Of a stretch of 62,294 nucleotides of DNA, positions 1 to 8,315 are shown in pieces. Source of the DNA: an uncultured Hyphomicrobiales bacterium (GTDB lineage: Bacteria > Pseudomonadota > Alphaproteobacteria > Rhizobiales > Xanthobacteraceae); contig CAIYTE010000070.1 of assembly GCA_903929045.1 (NCBI GenBank), positions 1 to 62,294 on the forward strand. Reading direction: 5' to 3'. The translations under genes were made by a program, and so were the position numbers. The first letter of the stretch is position 1. Every line of letters starts with the position of its first letter. Below the pieces are notes generated by a model, which was not told the DNA's origin, searched no databases, and saw only the letters and a list, made by a program, of their open reading frames with translations.

Positions 1-796
1 CCTTGGCGATGAACCATTTGGCGTCGCCGATGCATTCCGACGCGATCAGGATGCGTTCGGCATTCATGCCAGACAGGATATAGCGGAAGCCCTTGCCTTC
101 TTCGCCGACCAGGCTGTCCGCCGGAATCTTCATGTCGTCGAAGAACACCTGCGTGGTGGCGTGATTCATCACAGTGCGGATCGGCGAGATCGTCAGGCCG
201 GCCTTTTTCGCCTCGCGCATGTCGACGAGGAACACCGATAGGCCCTCCGTCCGCTTGGTGACCTGATCGCGCGGCGTCGTGCGCGCCAGCAGCAACATCA
301 AATCGGAATGCTCGGCACGCGAAGTCCAGATCTTCTGGCCGTTGACGACGTACGTGTCGCCCTCGCGGCGCGCCGTCGTGCGCAAGGAAAGCGTGTCGGT
401 GCCCGATGTCGGCTCGGTGACGCCGAAGGCCTGCAGGCGCAATTCGCCGGTTGCGATCTTCGGCAGATAACGCTGCTTCTGCTCCGGCGAGCCGTGCCGC
501 AGCACTGTGCCCATCGTATACATCTGGGCGTGACAGGCCGCGCCGTTGCCGCCCGACGCGTGGATTTCCTCGACGATCGCCGACGCCGCGCTGATCGGCA
601 GGCCGCTGCCACCGAATTCTTCCGGGATCAAAGCCGCCAGATAGCCCGCCTCGGTCAGCGCATTGACGAAGGCGGTCGGATAAGCGCGGTCGCGGTCGGT
701 TTCGCGCCAGTACTCGCCCGGAAACTTGGCGCACAGCGCACGCACCGATTCACGGATGTCAGCGTAATCGTCCTGCGGCGCGGTCGATTTGGTCAT
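1..796 (-). CDS. acyl-CoA dehydrogenase, C-terminus beyond window edge
   Basis: An FAD-dependent acyl-CoA dehydrogenase would introduce an alpha,beta double bond into an acyl-CoA and pass electrons to ETF. The gene runs leftward off the window, so only about 265 N-terminal residues are visible, from an ATG at 796 (MTKSTAPQ). Family signs are the PEEFGGSGL loop of the N-terminal helical domain, the FAD/substrate loop FGVTEPTSGTDT and the middle-domain strand NGQKIWTSRAEHSD. The catalytic base lies past the edge, so the substrate cannot be judged. It is the last visible gene of a leftward run and lies 121 bases beyond the nearest MetE-like gene, with one repeat copy in the gap. It is not the glutaryl-CoA type seen at 60649-61866. 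Confidence 0.9.
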   Translation of the reverse strand, partial: MTKSTAPQDDYADIRESVRALCAKFPGEYWRETDRDRAYPTAFVNALTEAGYLAALIPEEFGGSGLPISAASAIVEEIHASGGNGAACHAQMYTMGTVLRHGSPEQKQRYLPKIATGELRLQAFGVTEPTSGTDTLSLRTTARREGDTYVVNGQKIWTSRAEHSDLMLLLARTTPRDQVTKRTEGLSVFLVDMREAKKAGLTISPIRTVMNHATTQVFFDDMKIPADSLVGEEGKGFRYILSGMNAERILIASECIGDAKWFIAK

Positions 797-846
797 GGTC
801 AATTACTGACACACTCGCCGCATCTCCCGCAACGCCACTTCCTACC

Positions 847-915
847 CGCTCGTCCCCGCGAAAGCGGAGACCCAGTCCTTTGGCTCTGGATTCCCGCTTG
901 CGCGGAAATGAGCGG
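847..915. repeat. dispersed palindromic repeat, family D copy 1
   Basis: An imperfect inverted repeat opens with CGCTCGTCCCCGCG and closes with its complement-like GCGCGGAAATGAGCGG. Related copies lie at 3295-3364 and 57661-57735. It fills most of the gap between the acyl-CoA dehydrogenase start and the stop of the first MetE-like gene. Confidence 0.85.
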
Positions 916-917
916 AG

Positions 918-2021
918 CTAGCCCCACACCTCTTTCGCCACCTCGACAATCATGCGCAGCTTGGCCCATTGGTCATCCTCGGTCAGCGTGTTGCCTTCCT
1001 CGGTCGAGGCGAAGCCGCATTGCGGCGACAGGCAGAGCTGTTCCAGCGGAATGAACTTGGCGGCCTGATCGATGCGGCGCTTCAGTTCGTCCTTGGATTC
1101 CAGGGCGCCGGACTTCGAGGTGACCAGGCCGAGCACGACGGTTTTGTCCTTCGGTACCATCCGCAGCGGCTCGAAGCCGCCGGCGCGCTCGGTGTCGTAC
1201 TCCATGAAGAAGCCGTGCACGTTGATCTTGTTGAACAGGATCTCCTGCACCGCCTCGTAGCCGCCCGCGCCCTGATAGGTCGACCGGTAATTGCCGCGGC
1301 ACATATGCATGGTGATGGTCATGTCGGACGGAATATCCGACATCGCCACATTGATGAGATTGGCGTAGAGATCGCCGAGCTTCGCGGGATCGTCGCCGCG
1401 GTCGCGCATCTGCTGCCGGTACTTCTCGTCGCACAGCATGGCGATGAAGACTTCATCGAGTTGCAGATACCGGCAGCCGGCGTCGGCAAAAGCGCGCAGG
1501 CCCTTTTTATACGCCTGCCCCAGATCGTCGAACATCGCATCGAGCCGGGGATAGGCGGTGGCGTCGACGGGCGGTTTCACCGGCCGGCCGTACATGGCCG
1601 ACGGCGCCGGGATCGTGACCTTGGGCACGCGCTTGGTATGCGCCACCACAAACTTGAAATGCTCGATCATCGGATGACCGGAAAAGCCAAGCTTGCCGGT
1701 GATCTTGACGCCTTCACTACGCGTATTCATGCCGGCGAAGACGACGCCGGATTGCATGATGTGTTTCTCGGCGCCGTCGAGGCCCCAGAGAAAATCGAGA
1801 TGCCACCAGGAGCGGCGGAATTCGCCGTCGGTCACCGCCTGCAGGCCTACATCTTCCTGCTTCTTGATGACACGTTCGATCTCGCGATCCTCGACCGCCT
1901 TCAACGCGGCGGCGTCGATCTCACCCTTGGCGAATTGCTCTCGCGCCTGTTTCAGGGCGGCGGGCCGCAGCAGGCTGCCGACGTGATCGGCACGGAACGG
2001 CGGTTTGGTTCTTTGAGTCAT
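918..2021 (-). CDS. MetE C-domain-like methyltransferase, paralogue 1 of 4
   Basis: This 367-residue protein corresponds to the catalytic barrel of cobalamin-independent methionine synthase without the N-terminal half. The same fold includes short methionine synthases and epoxyalkane:CoM transferase, so the true thiol acceptor and methyl donor are open. The zinc ligands are present: His239 and Cys241 in TMHMCRGN, Glu274 in FFMEYD, and Cys335 in LSPQCGFAS. The start is the ATG at 2021 (MTQRTKPPFRADHVGS), because the other three copies begin the same way. The reading frame stays open upstream only through a repeat. Closest in sequence to paralogue 2 (shared INVHG and EVAKEVWG). Likely cotranscribed with paralogues 2-4 and the MetF-like gene. 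Confidence 0.9.
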   Translation of the reverse strand: MTQRTKPPFRADHVGSLLRPAALKQAREQFAKGEIDAAALKAVEDREIERVIKKQEDVGLQAVTDGEFRRSWWHLDFLWGLDGAEKHIMQSGVVFAGMNTRSEGVKITGKLGFSGHPMIEHFKFVVAHTKRVPKVTIPAPSAMYGRPVKPPVDATAYPRLDAMFDDLGQAYKKGLRAFADAGCRYLQLDEVFIAMLCDEKYRQQMRDRGDDPAKLGDLYANLINVAMSDIPSDMTITMHMCRGNYRSTYQGAGGYEAVQEILFNKINVHGFFMEYDTERAGGFEPLRMVPKDKTVVLGLVTSKSGALESKDELKRRIDQAAKFIPLEQLCLSPQCGFASTEEGNTLTEDDQWAKLRMIVEVAKEVWG

Positions 2022-2046
2022 TTGGCTTCGCTCCCTGCGTTTCTTC

Positions 2047-2167
2047 TTATCCCTCCCCTGAAAGGGGAGGGTCGATTGCGAAGCAATCGGGGTGGGGTAT
2101 TGCCACATGTGAGCACGCCCCCCACCCGGTTCGCTTCGCTCACCACCCTCCCCCTGCGGGGGAGGGA
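2047..2167. repeat. dispersed palindromic repeat, family E copy 1
   Basis: This element starts with CCCTCCCCTGAAAGGGGAGG, itself a hairpin, and ends with CCCTCCCCCTGCGGGGGAGG. The middle carries GGTGGGGTATTGCC and GAGCACGCC. A second copy is at 4520-4638. It fills the gap between MetE-like paralogues 1 and 2 and touches the stop codon of paralogue 2. Confidence 0.85.
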
Positions 2168-3274
2168 TTAGCCCCACACTTCCTTCGCGACTTCGACAAT
2201 CGTCCTGAGCTTCGCCCACTGCTCGTCCTCGGCGAGGATATTGCCTTCCTCGGTCGAAGCGAAGCCGCATTGCGGCGACAGGCACAACTGTTCGAGCGGA
2301 ATAAACTTCGCGGCCTCATCGATCCGGCGCTTGAGTTCGTCCTTCGACTCAAGCTTGCCCGACTTCGAGGTGACGATCCCGAGCACGACCGTCTTGCCCT
2401 TCGGCACAAAGCGCAGCGGCTCGAAACCGCCGGCGCGGTCGCTGTCGTATTCCATGAAGTAGCCATGCACGTTGATCGCATTGAACAACGTTTCGGCCAC
2501 CGGCTCGTAGCCGCCCGAGGCGACGAAGGTCGATTGGAAATTGCCGCGGCACAGATGCATCGTGATCGTCATGTCCGGCGGAATGTCGGAAATCGCCGCG
2601 TTGATCAGCCTGGCGTAGATGCCCGGCAATTCCTCGGCGCTGTCGCCGCGCTCCGTCACCTGGGCGCGCAGCTTGGGGTCGCAGAGATAAGCGAGATTGA
2701 CCTCGTCGAATTGCAGATAGCGGCAGCCGGCATCGGCAAAGGCGCGCACGGCCTGGCGATAGGTCTGGCCGAGGTCGCGGTAGAAATCGGCCATGTCCGG
2801 ATAGATCGACGCCGGAATGGCGTCGCGGCCATACCGGAAATGCATGGACGACGGCGACGGGATCGTCATCTTCGGCACCGCGTGGGTGTGGGCGGCGAGA
2901 TACTTGAAATGCTCGATCATCGGATGGCCGGCGAAAGCGCCGAGCTTGCCGGTGACGCGCATCATCATCGGCTTGGGATTGACGCCCTCGAACTTGATCT
3001 TGCGCACGCCGAGATAGGCCTCGGCGCCGTCGAGCGCGCCGAGAAAGTCGTAGCTCCAGAAAGCGCGACGGAATTCGCCGTCGGTAACGGCTTGAAGGCC
3101 GATGTCTTCCTGCTTCTTGATGACGGCGGCAATCTCGCGGTCTTCGATGACCTTGAGCTGTGCGGACGAGATCTCGCCCTTCTCGCGCTGCGCGCGGGCA
3201 TCCTTCAGAGCCTTGGGGCGAAGCAGACTGCCGACATGGTCGGCGCGAAACGGCGGCGTGGTACGTTTGGTCAT
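2168..3274 (-). CDS. MetE C-domain-like methyltransferase, paralogue 2 of 4
   Basis: A 368-residue member of the short MetE-C family (cobalamin-independent methionine synthase II-like). It keeps the predicted zinc site: the His-x-Cys of TMHLCRGN, the Glu of YFMEYD and the Cys of LSPQCGFAS. The start MTKRTTPPFRADHVGS aligns with all three paralogues. The C-terminal 60 residues are almost identical to paralogue 1, while the central region (residues about 85-190), which should line the substrate pocket, diverges. That pattern suggests different substrates on a shared catalytic frame. The role is inferred from the family; no homocysteine-specific evidence can be read directly. Confidence 0.9.
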   Translation of the reverse strand: MTKRTTPPFRADHVGSLLRPKALKDARAQREKGEISSAQLKVIEDREIAAVIKKQEDIGLQAVTDGEFRRAFWSYDFLGALDGAEAYLGVRKIKFEGVNPKPMMMRVTGKLGAFAGHPMIEHFKYLAAHTHAVPKMTIPSPSSMHFRYGRDAIPASIYPDMADFYRDLGQTYRQAVRAFADAGCRYLQFDEVNLAYLCDPKLRAQVTERGDSAEELPGIYARLINAAISDIPPDMTITMHLCRGNFQSTFVASGGYEPVAETLFNAINVHGYFMEYDSDRAGGFEPLRFVPKGKTVVLGIVTSKSGKLESKDELKRRIDEAAKFIPLEQLCLSPQCGFASTEEGNILAEDEQWAKLRTIVEVAKEVWG

Positions 3275-3294
3275 TCAGCGTCCATTCTTTCATC

Positions 3295-3364
3295 CGCTCG
3301 TCCCCGCAAAAGCGGGGACCCAGTTCTTGAACTCCTGGATTCCCGCTTGCGCGGGAATGAACGG
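3295..3364. repeat. dispersed palindromic repeat, family D copy 2
   Basis: Opens CGCTCGTCCCCGCAAAAGCG and closes with CTTGCGCGGGAATGAACGG. It is the best-paired copy of family D (others at 847-915 and 57661-57735) and lies between MetE-like paralogues 2 and 3. Confidence 0.85.
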
Positions 3365-3367
3365 AGG

Positions 3368-4471
3368 TTATTTCCAGACTTCCTTCGACAGTTCCACAAT
3401 CATCCGCAGCTTGGCCCACTGCTCGTCTTCCGCCAAGACATTACCTTCCTCAGTCGAGGCAAAGCCGCATTGCGGCGACAGGCACAGCTGGTCCAATGCG
3501 ATATATTTGGTCGCTTCGTCGATGCGGCGCTTGATGTCGTCTTTCGACTCCAGCCTGCCGCTTTTGGACGTGACGAGCCCCAGCACCAGTTGCTTCCCGC
3601 ACTTGGGAAAGAACCGCAACGGTTCGAAGCCGCCGGCGCGGTCGCTGTCATATTCGAGGAAATAGCCATCGAGCGGCGTATGGCCCAGCAACTGCTCGGC
3701 CACGAACTCGTAGCCGCCTTCGGCGATCCAGGTGGAGCGGAAATTGCCGCGACACGAATGCATGGTGACCGCCATGTCGGCGGGCTTGTCCTTCAGCGCC
3801 TCGCGCGTGATCTGCGCGTAGATCGCCGGCAGCCGGTCCGGATCGTCGCCGCGCTTGCGCGATTCATCGCGCTCGTGCGGATCGCACATCATGGCCCAGG
3901 CCGTGTCGTCGAGTTGCAGATAGCGGCAACCGGCATCGTAGAACGCGCGGATCGCCGCGCGCCACGTTTGCGCGGCGTCGGCATAGAACGCCTCGATGTC
4001 CGGATAGGCGTCCTTGGACACCTTGGCGCGGCCCTGACGGAAGTGAAACGTCGACGGCGCCGGAATCGTCATCTTCGGCGTCGTGCGACAGTGCGCCTTC
4101 AGAAACTTGAAGTGCTCAAGGTGCGGATGACCGCTAAAGCCGACCTTGCCCTCGATCAGAATACCTTCGCCCTTGGTCTCCACGCCGTGAAACTTGATGG
4201 CCGGCATCGGCACCATCTTCACGCCCTGCAAGGCGCGGAAGAAATCGAAATGCCACCATGAGCGGCGAAACTCGCCGTCGGTCGCGAGTTGCAGGCCGAT
4301 GTCTTCCTGCTTGCGGATGACCTTTTCGATCTCGCGGTCTTCTACCGCTTTCAATGCCGCCGCGTCGATCGCGCCCGTGGCGAAGGCGGCGCGGGCTTCC
4401 TTGAGAACCGCGGGCCGCAACAGGCTGCCGACGTGATCGGCACGGAATGGTGGCGTCGCTCGCGGTGACAT
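3368..4471 (-). CDS. MetE C-domain-like methyltransferase, paralogue 3 of 4
   Basis: A 367-residue MetE-C family protein starting MSPRATPPFRADHVGS. The zinc motif is kept (TMHSCRGN, YFLEYD, LSPQCGFAS). It groups with paralogue 4: both have DDTAWA after the GCRYLQ motif, YFLEYD instead of FMEYD, and the ending ELSKEVW. Both lack the INVHG stretch of paralogues 1 and 2. The acceptor and donor are unknown. Adjacent one-carbon genes make a folate or SAM-linked methyl transfer plausible, but that is inference from context. Confidence 0.9.
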   Translation of the reverse strand: MSPRATPPFRADHVGSLLRPAVLKEARAAFATGAIDAAALKAVEDREIEKVIRKQEDIGLQLATDGEFRRSWWHFDFFRALQGVKMVPMPAIKFHGVETKGEGILIEGKVGFSGHPHLEHFKFLKAHCRTTPKMTIPAPSTFHFRQGRAKVSKDAYPDIEAFYADAAQTWRAAIRAFYDAGCRYLQLDDTAWAMMCDPHERDESRKRGDDPDRLPAIYAQITREALKDKPADMAVTMHSCRGNFRSTWIAEGGYEFVAEQLLGHTPLDGYFLEYDSDRAGGFEPLRFFPKCGKQLVLGLVTSKSGRLESKDDIKRRIDEATKYIALDQLCLSPQCGFASTEEGNVLAEDEQWAKLRMIVELSKEVWK

Positions 4472-4519
4472 TCAGATCGCGCTCCCCAGAGTGCCGCCGG
4501 ATTTTTCCGGCTTTGCTTC

Positions 4520-4638
4520 TTATCCCTCCCCTGAAAGGGGAGGGTCGCGCGAAGCGCGGGGTGGGGTATTGCCAAACGTGAGCACGCCCCCACCCGGCTC
4601 GCTAGCGCTCGCCACCCTCCCCCTTCGGGGGAGGGATA
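4520..4638. repeat. dispersed palindromic repeat, family E copy 2
   Basis: Same architecture as the copy at 2047-2167: outer hairpins CCCTCCCCTGAAAGGGGAGG and CCCTCCCCCTTCGGGGGAGG, with GGGGTGGGGTATTGCC and GAGCACGCCCC inside. It lies between MetE-like paralogues 3 and 4. Confidence 0.85.
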
Positions 4639-4642
4639 AAGA

Positions 4643-5752
4643 TCAGCCCCACACTTCCTTGCTCAACTCCACGATCATCCTGAACTTCGCCCACTGCTCG
4701 TCCTCGGCCAGCACGTTGCCTTCCTCGGTCGAGGCGAAGCCGCACTGCGGCGACAGCGCGAGCTGCTCGAGCGCGACCAGCTTGGTCGCTTCCGCGATGC
4801 GCTTCTTGATGTCTTCCTTTTTCTCCAGCGTGCCGGACTTCGACGTGACGAGACCGAGCACGACGACCTTGTTGCCCTTCGGCAGGAAGCGTAGCGGCTC
4901 GAAGCCGCCGGCGCGATCGGTGTCGTATTCGAGGAAATAGCCGTCGTAATTGCACTTCTCGAGCAGATTCTGCGCCACCGGCTCGTAGCCGCCCGACGAA
5001 ATGAAGGTCGAACGGAAATTGCCGCGGCACACATGGGTCGTGATCGTCATGTCGGCGGGCTTGGCTTCAAGCGCCTTGTTGATGCACTTGGTGTAGGTGT
5101 CCTGCAAGTGATCGACGTCGAGGCCGCGCTCGCGCGCTTTCTTCAGTTCTTCCTGCGAGCATAGATAGGCCCAGGCCGTATCGTCGAACTGCAGATAGCG
5201 GCAACCGGCGGCATAGAAGGCCTTGATGGCGTTCTGATAGGCGATGGCGAGATCGTCGAAGATGGCGTCGCGGTGCGGATAAGCGCTTGCCGCGACCGAA
5301 CCCGGCTCGAGGCGGAAGTGCATCACGGTCGGTGACGGGATGCACATTTTCGGCGTCTTCTTTGTATGCGCCTTCAGAAACTTGAAGTGCTCGATCATCG
5401 GATGATTCGGCGAGAAGCCGATCTTGCCCGTGACTTTCAGCACCTTCATCTTGGTCTGCATGCCCTGGAACTGGATGCCGTGATCCGAGGCTTCCACGGA
5501 AACGCCATCCAGCATGCCGTAGAAGTCGTAGTGCCAGAACGAGCGGCGGTATTCGCCATCGGTGATCGCTTCGTATCCGACGTCTTCCTGCTTCTTGATC
5601 ACCTTGATGATCTCGGCGTCCTCGACGGCCTTGAGCTGGGCGTCGGTCATAGCGCCCTTCTCGTGCTTCGCGCGCGCTTCGTGGATCGCCGCGGTGCGCA
5701 GGATGGAGCCAACCTGATCGGCGCGGAAAGGCGGCTTGGTACGCTGGGTCAT
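4643..5752 (-). CDS. MetE C-domain-like methyltransferase, paralogue 4 of 4
   Basis: A 369-residue MetE-C family protein, first of the four in transcription order. It starts MTQRTKPPFRADQVGS behind a strong ribosome site (GGAGG about 7 bases upstream). The zinc ligands are conserved (TTHVCRGN, YFLEYD, LSPQCGFAS). It is the most divergent copy near the N-terminus (SILRTAAIHEAR, YEAITDGEYRR), with a distinct Lys-rich segment, and pairs with paralogue 3 by shared DDTAWA and ELSKEVW. The MetF-like gene ends 66 bases upstream on the same strand, so one transcript is likely. A methyl-transfer role is well supported; the substrate is not. Confidence 0.9.
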   Translation of the reverse strand: MTQRTKPPFRADQVGSILRTAAIHEARAKHEKGAMTDAQLKAVEDAEIIKVIKKQEDVGYEAITDGEYRRSFWHYDFYGMLDGVSVEASDHGIQFQGMQTKMKVLKVTGKIGFSPNHPMIEHFKFLKAHTKKTPKMCIPSPTVMHFRLEPGSVAASAYPHRDAIFDDLAIAYQNAIKAFYAAGCRYLQFDDTAWAYLCSQEELKKARERGLDVDHLQDTYTKCINKALEAKPADMTITTHVCRGNFRSTFISSGGYEPVAQNLLEKCNYDGYFLEYDTDRAGGFEPLRFLPKGNKVVVLGLVTSKSGTLEKKEDIKKRIAEATKLVALEQLALSPQCGFASTEEGNVLAEDEQWAKFRMIVELSKEVWG

Positions 5753-5818
5753 AAAAATCCTCCGGCAGGCCGCGTCGTGGACGCGGCATCATGGAAATTT
5801 CGCCGTGCGCTTAGCACA

Positions 5819-6649
5819 TCAGGCGGCAATTCGTCCCGCGGCGGCTTCGCACGCAAAGCGCGCGGTTTCAACCGCCCCGCCGAATGAAAAATAATGCGGG
5901 CTGGCGTTGAGATCACCGGCCGTTTCCAAAGCCGCGAGGATGTCGTCGGGTCCGGCAAAGCCCGTAACATGGCCGATGAGGCCGCGGCCGGTGCCGGCCA
6001 TCAGGCCCCGCAGCGAGGCGGCCACGCCGCAGCGCTTGGCGTAGCGCATCAGGCCAGCGACGCTGGCCGGGCCGGCCAGACCGACCTTGACCGGCACGGT
6101 GATGCCGCAGGCGCGCAATTGCCGGAGCCAGGTCAGGATGTGCTCACCCGAGAACGAGAACTGGCTGACGATCGAAACCCGCAGTCCGGCCACACGGGCG
6201 GCGGCGATTTTCTGGTCGAGGGCGGCTTCGACACGCCGCAGCGGGATTTTCGGGTGGCCCTCCGGGTAGCCGGAGATGCCGATCTCCTCAAAGCCAAGTT
6301 CGCGCAGACGGCCGCGCTGGATCACCGTCAGCGCGTCGGTGAACGGCCCCGACATATCGACGTCGCCGCCGATCACCAGCAGGCGCTTCATGTCGGCTTC
6401 GCCGCGCAGCCCGCTCAGCAGTTCGTGCAACTGAGATTCGCTGGCGCTGCGGCGCGCCGCGATATGGGCGACGGGTTCGAGCCCGGCCTTACGCAAGCCC
6501 GCGGCGGCCTCGATCTGCGACCGGGTGTCGGCGCCCGGAACGGCCGTCAGATAGACCTGCGTGCCGGGTGGCAGAATGGCGGCAAGCGCAGCGATTTCAG
6601 CAGCGTTTGGCCGGGTGGCTTCGAGCGAGAAGTTGCGGGTTGCGAACAT
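5819..6649 (-). CDS. methylenetetrahydrofolate reductase (MetF)-like protein
   Basis: A 276-residue flavoprotein of the MetF family, which interconverts 5,10-methylene-THF and 5-methyl-THF. Visible family features are the N-terminal FSLEATRP strand (MetF FEFFPP-like region), VYLTAVPG, the LEPVAHIAAR substrate strand, LLVIGGD near the barrel middle, IGISGYPEGHP and VSQFSFSGEH. These match the order in MetF, but it is somewhat short and divergent, so it may serve a catabolic demethylation rather than methionine synthesis. The start ATG at 6649 lies 3 bases after the stop of the upstream methyltransferase, indicating translational coupling. Four MetE-C paralogues follow, so it could supply or drain their 5-methyl-THF. 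Confidence 0.85.
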   Translation of the reverse strand: MFATRNFSLEATRPNAAEIAALAAILPPGTQVYLTAVPGADTRSQIEAAAGLRKAGLEPVAHIAARRSASESQLHELLSGLRGEADMKRLLVIGGDVDMSGPFTDALTVIQRGRLRELGFEEIGISGYPEGHPKIPLRRVEAALDQKIAAARVAGLRVSIVSQFSFSGEHILTWLRQLRACGITVPVKVGLAGPASVAGLMRYAKRCGVAASLRGLMAGTGRGLIGHVTGFAGPDDILAALETAGDLNASPHYFSFGGAVETARFACEAAAGRIAA

Positions 6650-6652
6650 GGG

Positions 6653-8062
6653 TTAATCCCGCCGATGCGAGATGACAAAGGACTCGTCGTAGAACCACAG
6701 CCCGCCGTGCTTGTGCAGCACCTCGCGCGTGGCCTCGATGTAACGACGGTCGGAATTGACGTCGGCCAGACGGTCGTCCTCGATCTGCGCCACGTAGATC
6801 GCCGCGTTCCAGGCCGCAAGCAGCGTCGACGTGCCTATCGACGATGACACCTCCGACGGCAGCGTGTGCATCTCGTAGCGGAACAGCGAACGCTGGTCGG
6901 AATAAGCGTTGAAATTCAGATCGCGGCCGGCGCTGCCCAGTTCCTGCTTCACCGCCTTGAGCAGATCGTGGCGGCTGTGCATGAACGGATTATCGTCGGG
7001 CCAGACCTTGTGAATGATCTCCATGCCCGGATCGCGGCCATACGAATGGATCGCGATCATGCGGCCGCCCGGCCCGAGCGCGCGGGCCAGCGGCGCCAGC
7101 ACGCGCTTGGCCTTGAATTCCAGCGACGAGCGCGCGCGATAAGGCTGCGAGGCGATGACGAGATCGTAGTCGGCAACCGTGCCGCCCGGCTTCGGAATGA
7201 CTTGATCGAGTAGGAATTTGTGGTCGTTGCGATAGAGCACCAGCACGACCGGCCGTTCGTAAACGGGATTGCCACTCTTCGGCGACACCTTGGCTTTCCA
7301 GTTCTCCCCGAGGAACGGCTCCAGCGCCGTGATCTGCTGTTCGAAACTGTGCGCCGTGTTTCCTTCGAGCGCGACCTCTTTCCAGACCATGCTGGACGCC
7401 GCGGTCACCGACTTCACCGACAGCCACGGCGCCTCGGCGTAAGCGAGGTTGGTCAGCACGATGACGCTGGACGGATGCTCGACGAAACGGTCGGCGGTCT
7501 TCTGCAACGCAAGCCGCACGTCTTCGAGGCTAATCTCCTTGCCGACGACGTAGAACGGCATGGTCGGGAACCGATCGTGCATCGAACGCATCACCCGCGA
7601 CAGCACCGTGCCGTCGCCGATACCGGCGTCGAACACCCGCACCGCCGGCGGGCGCGGATGGATGTTGGCGAGTTCGAGATCGACGCGGTTGGCGATCTCC
7701 CATTTCTCGCTGCAGGTGTTCACGAACAGCAGATATTTCTGCCGGTTATCGAAAAAGCGGAAATTGCGCTGCGGATCTTCGCCGTCGCCGCCATGCACTG
7801 CGGTCTGCGGCAGCGACTTCATCGGCGGCATCGCCGTCTGCGTCGCCGGATCGAACAGCATGCGCCGGCGCGCCGGCGTCTCGCCGGTGTCACGCGCCAT
7901 GAAAGAGCGAATGCGCTCCAGCGTATCGGTGGTGATGCGGCCGCCGTTGCGCAGGCGGCTGGCGAGCTTGCCGTCATTGACGGCGCGGCGGCCGAAGGTC
8001 GATTCCGCGAGCCCGCGCTGGCGGCAGAATTCGCCGATCTCCTGGAGAATGGCTTCGTTCAT
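6653..8062 (-). CDS. SAM-dependent methyltransferase with N-terminal HTH-like segment
   Basis: A 469-residue protein. Residues about 1-60 (STFGRRAVNDGKLASRL, then TLERIRSFM) resemble a short helix-turn-helix-type segment. The rest holds a Rossmann methyltransferase core with motif I VRVFDAGIGDGTVL near residue 140 and a later strand YDLVIASQPY that could be motif IV (a DxxxxxxPY-like pattern). The start at 8062 has AAGGACGAG a few bases upstream. It is the first gene of the leftward unit with the MetF-like and four MetE-like genes. I do not recognise a characterised substrate. A DNA, protein or small-molecule target are all possible, and the N-terminal segment might be regulatory. An isolated promoter region of about 250 bases lies upstream. 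Confidence 0.75.
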   Translation of the reverse strand: MNEAILQEIGEFCRQRGLAESTFGRRAVNDGKLASRLRNGGRITTDTLERIRSFMARDTGETPARRRMLFDPATQTAMPPMKSLPQTAVHGGDGEDPQRNFRFFDNRQKYLLFVNTCSEKWEIANRVDLELANIHPRPPAVRVFDAGIGDGTVLSRVMRSMHDRFPTMPFYVVGKEISLEDVRLALQKTADRFVEHPSSVIVLTNLAYAEAPWLSVKSVTAASSMVWKEVALEGNTAHSFEQQITALEPFLGENWKAKVSPKSGNPVYERPVVLVLYRNDHKFLLDQVIPKPGGTVADYDLVIASQPYRARSSLEFKAKRVLAPLARALGPGGRMIAIHSYGRDPGMEIIHKVWPDDNPFMHSRHDLLKAVKQELGSAGRDLNFNAYSDQRSLFRYEMHTLPSEVSSSIGTSTLLAAWNAAIYVAQIEDDRLADVNSDRRYIEATREVLHKHGGLWFYDESFVISHRRD

Positions 8063-8243
8063 GGGGCTCGTCCTTGCGTTTCCTGACGGCTCTGAACGGC
8101 CGTTTCAGATGCAAAGCGAACCAAAGGCGACCCAACTTCGTCAACCACAAAACCGGATTGGGAAAAGTTGGGCAAGTGGGAAGAGTCGAATTTGCTAAAA
8201 TTCAGTGCTGATCGACTTTTTACCGGCGTCCTTCAGACAGAAA

Positions 8244-8257
8244 ACCCACACGTGGGT
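8244..8257. promoter_or_regulatory. perfect 6+6 inverted repeat, possible operator
   Basis: ACCCAC-AC-GTGGGT lies in the 253-base gap between pcaG and the methyltransferase operon. No T-tract follows on either strand, so an operator is somewhat more likely than a terminator. No regulator can be assigned. Confidence 0.35.
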
Positions 8258-8315
8258 GGGCAGATCACGTGCAACGGCGGGCAATGATGGGCCGCACCGC
8301 CCTCCGCCAACCTGT

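Noticed and set aside
918-2285. Extended reading frame giving paralogue 1 an 88-residue N-terminal addition
   Set aside because: The addition translates repeat E and the family always starts at MTQRTKPPFRADHVGS; the ATG at 2021 matches all paralogues.
969-4261. Long open frames on the opposite strand of the MetE-like genes
   Set aside because: High-GC shadow frames: Arg/His/Asp-rich, no domain, no ribosome sites, complementary to clearly conserved proteins.
2270-4261. A 663-codon forward frame through two MetE-like genes
   Set aside because: Same shadow pattern; it spans intergenic repeat D and has no recognisable domain.
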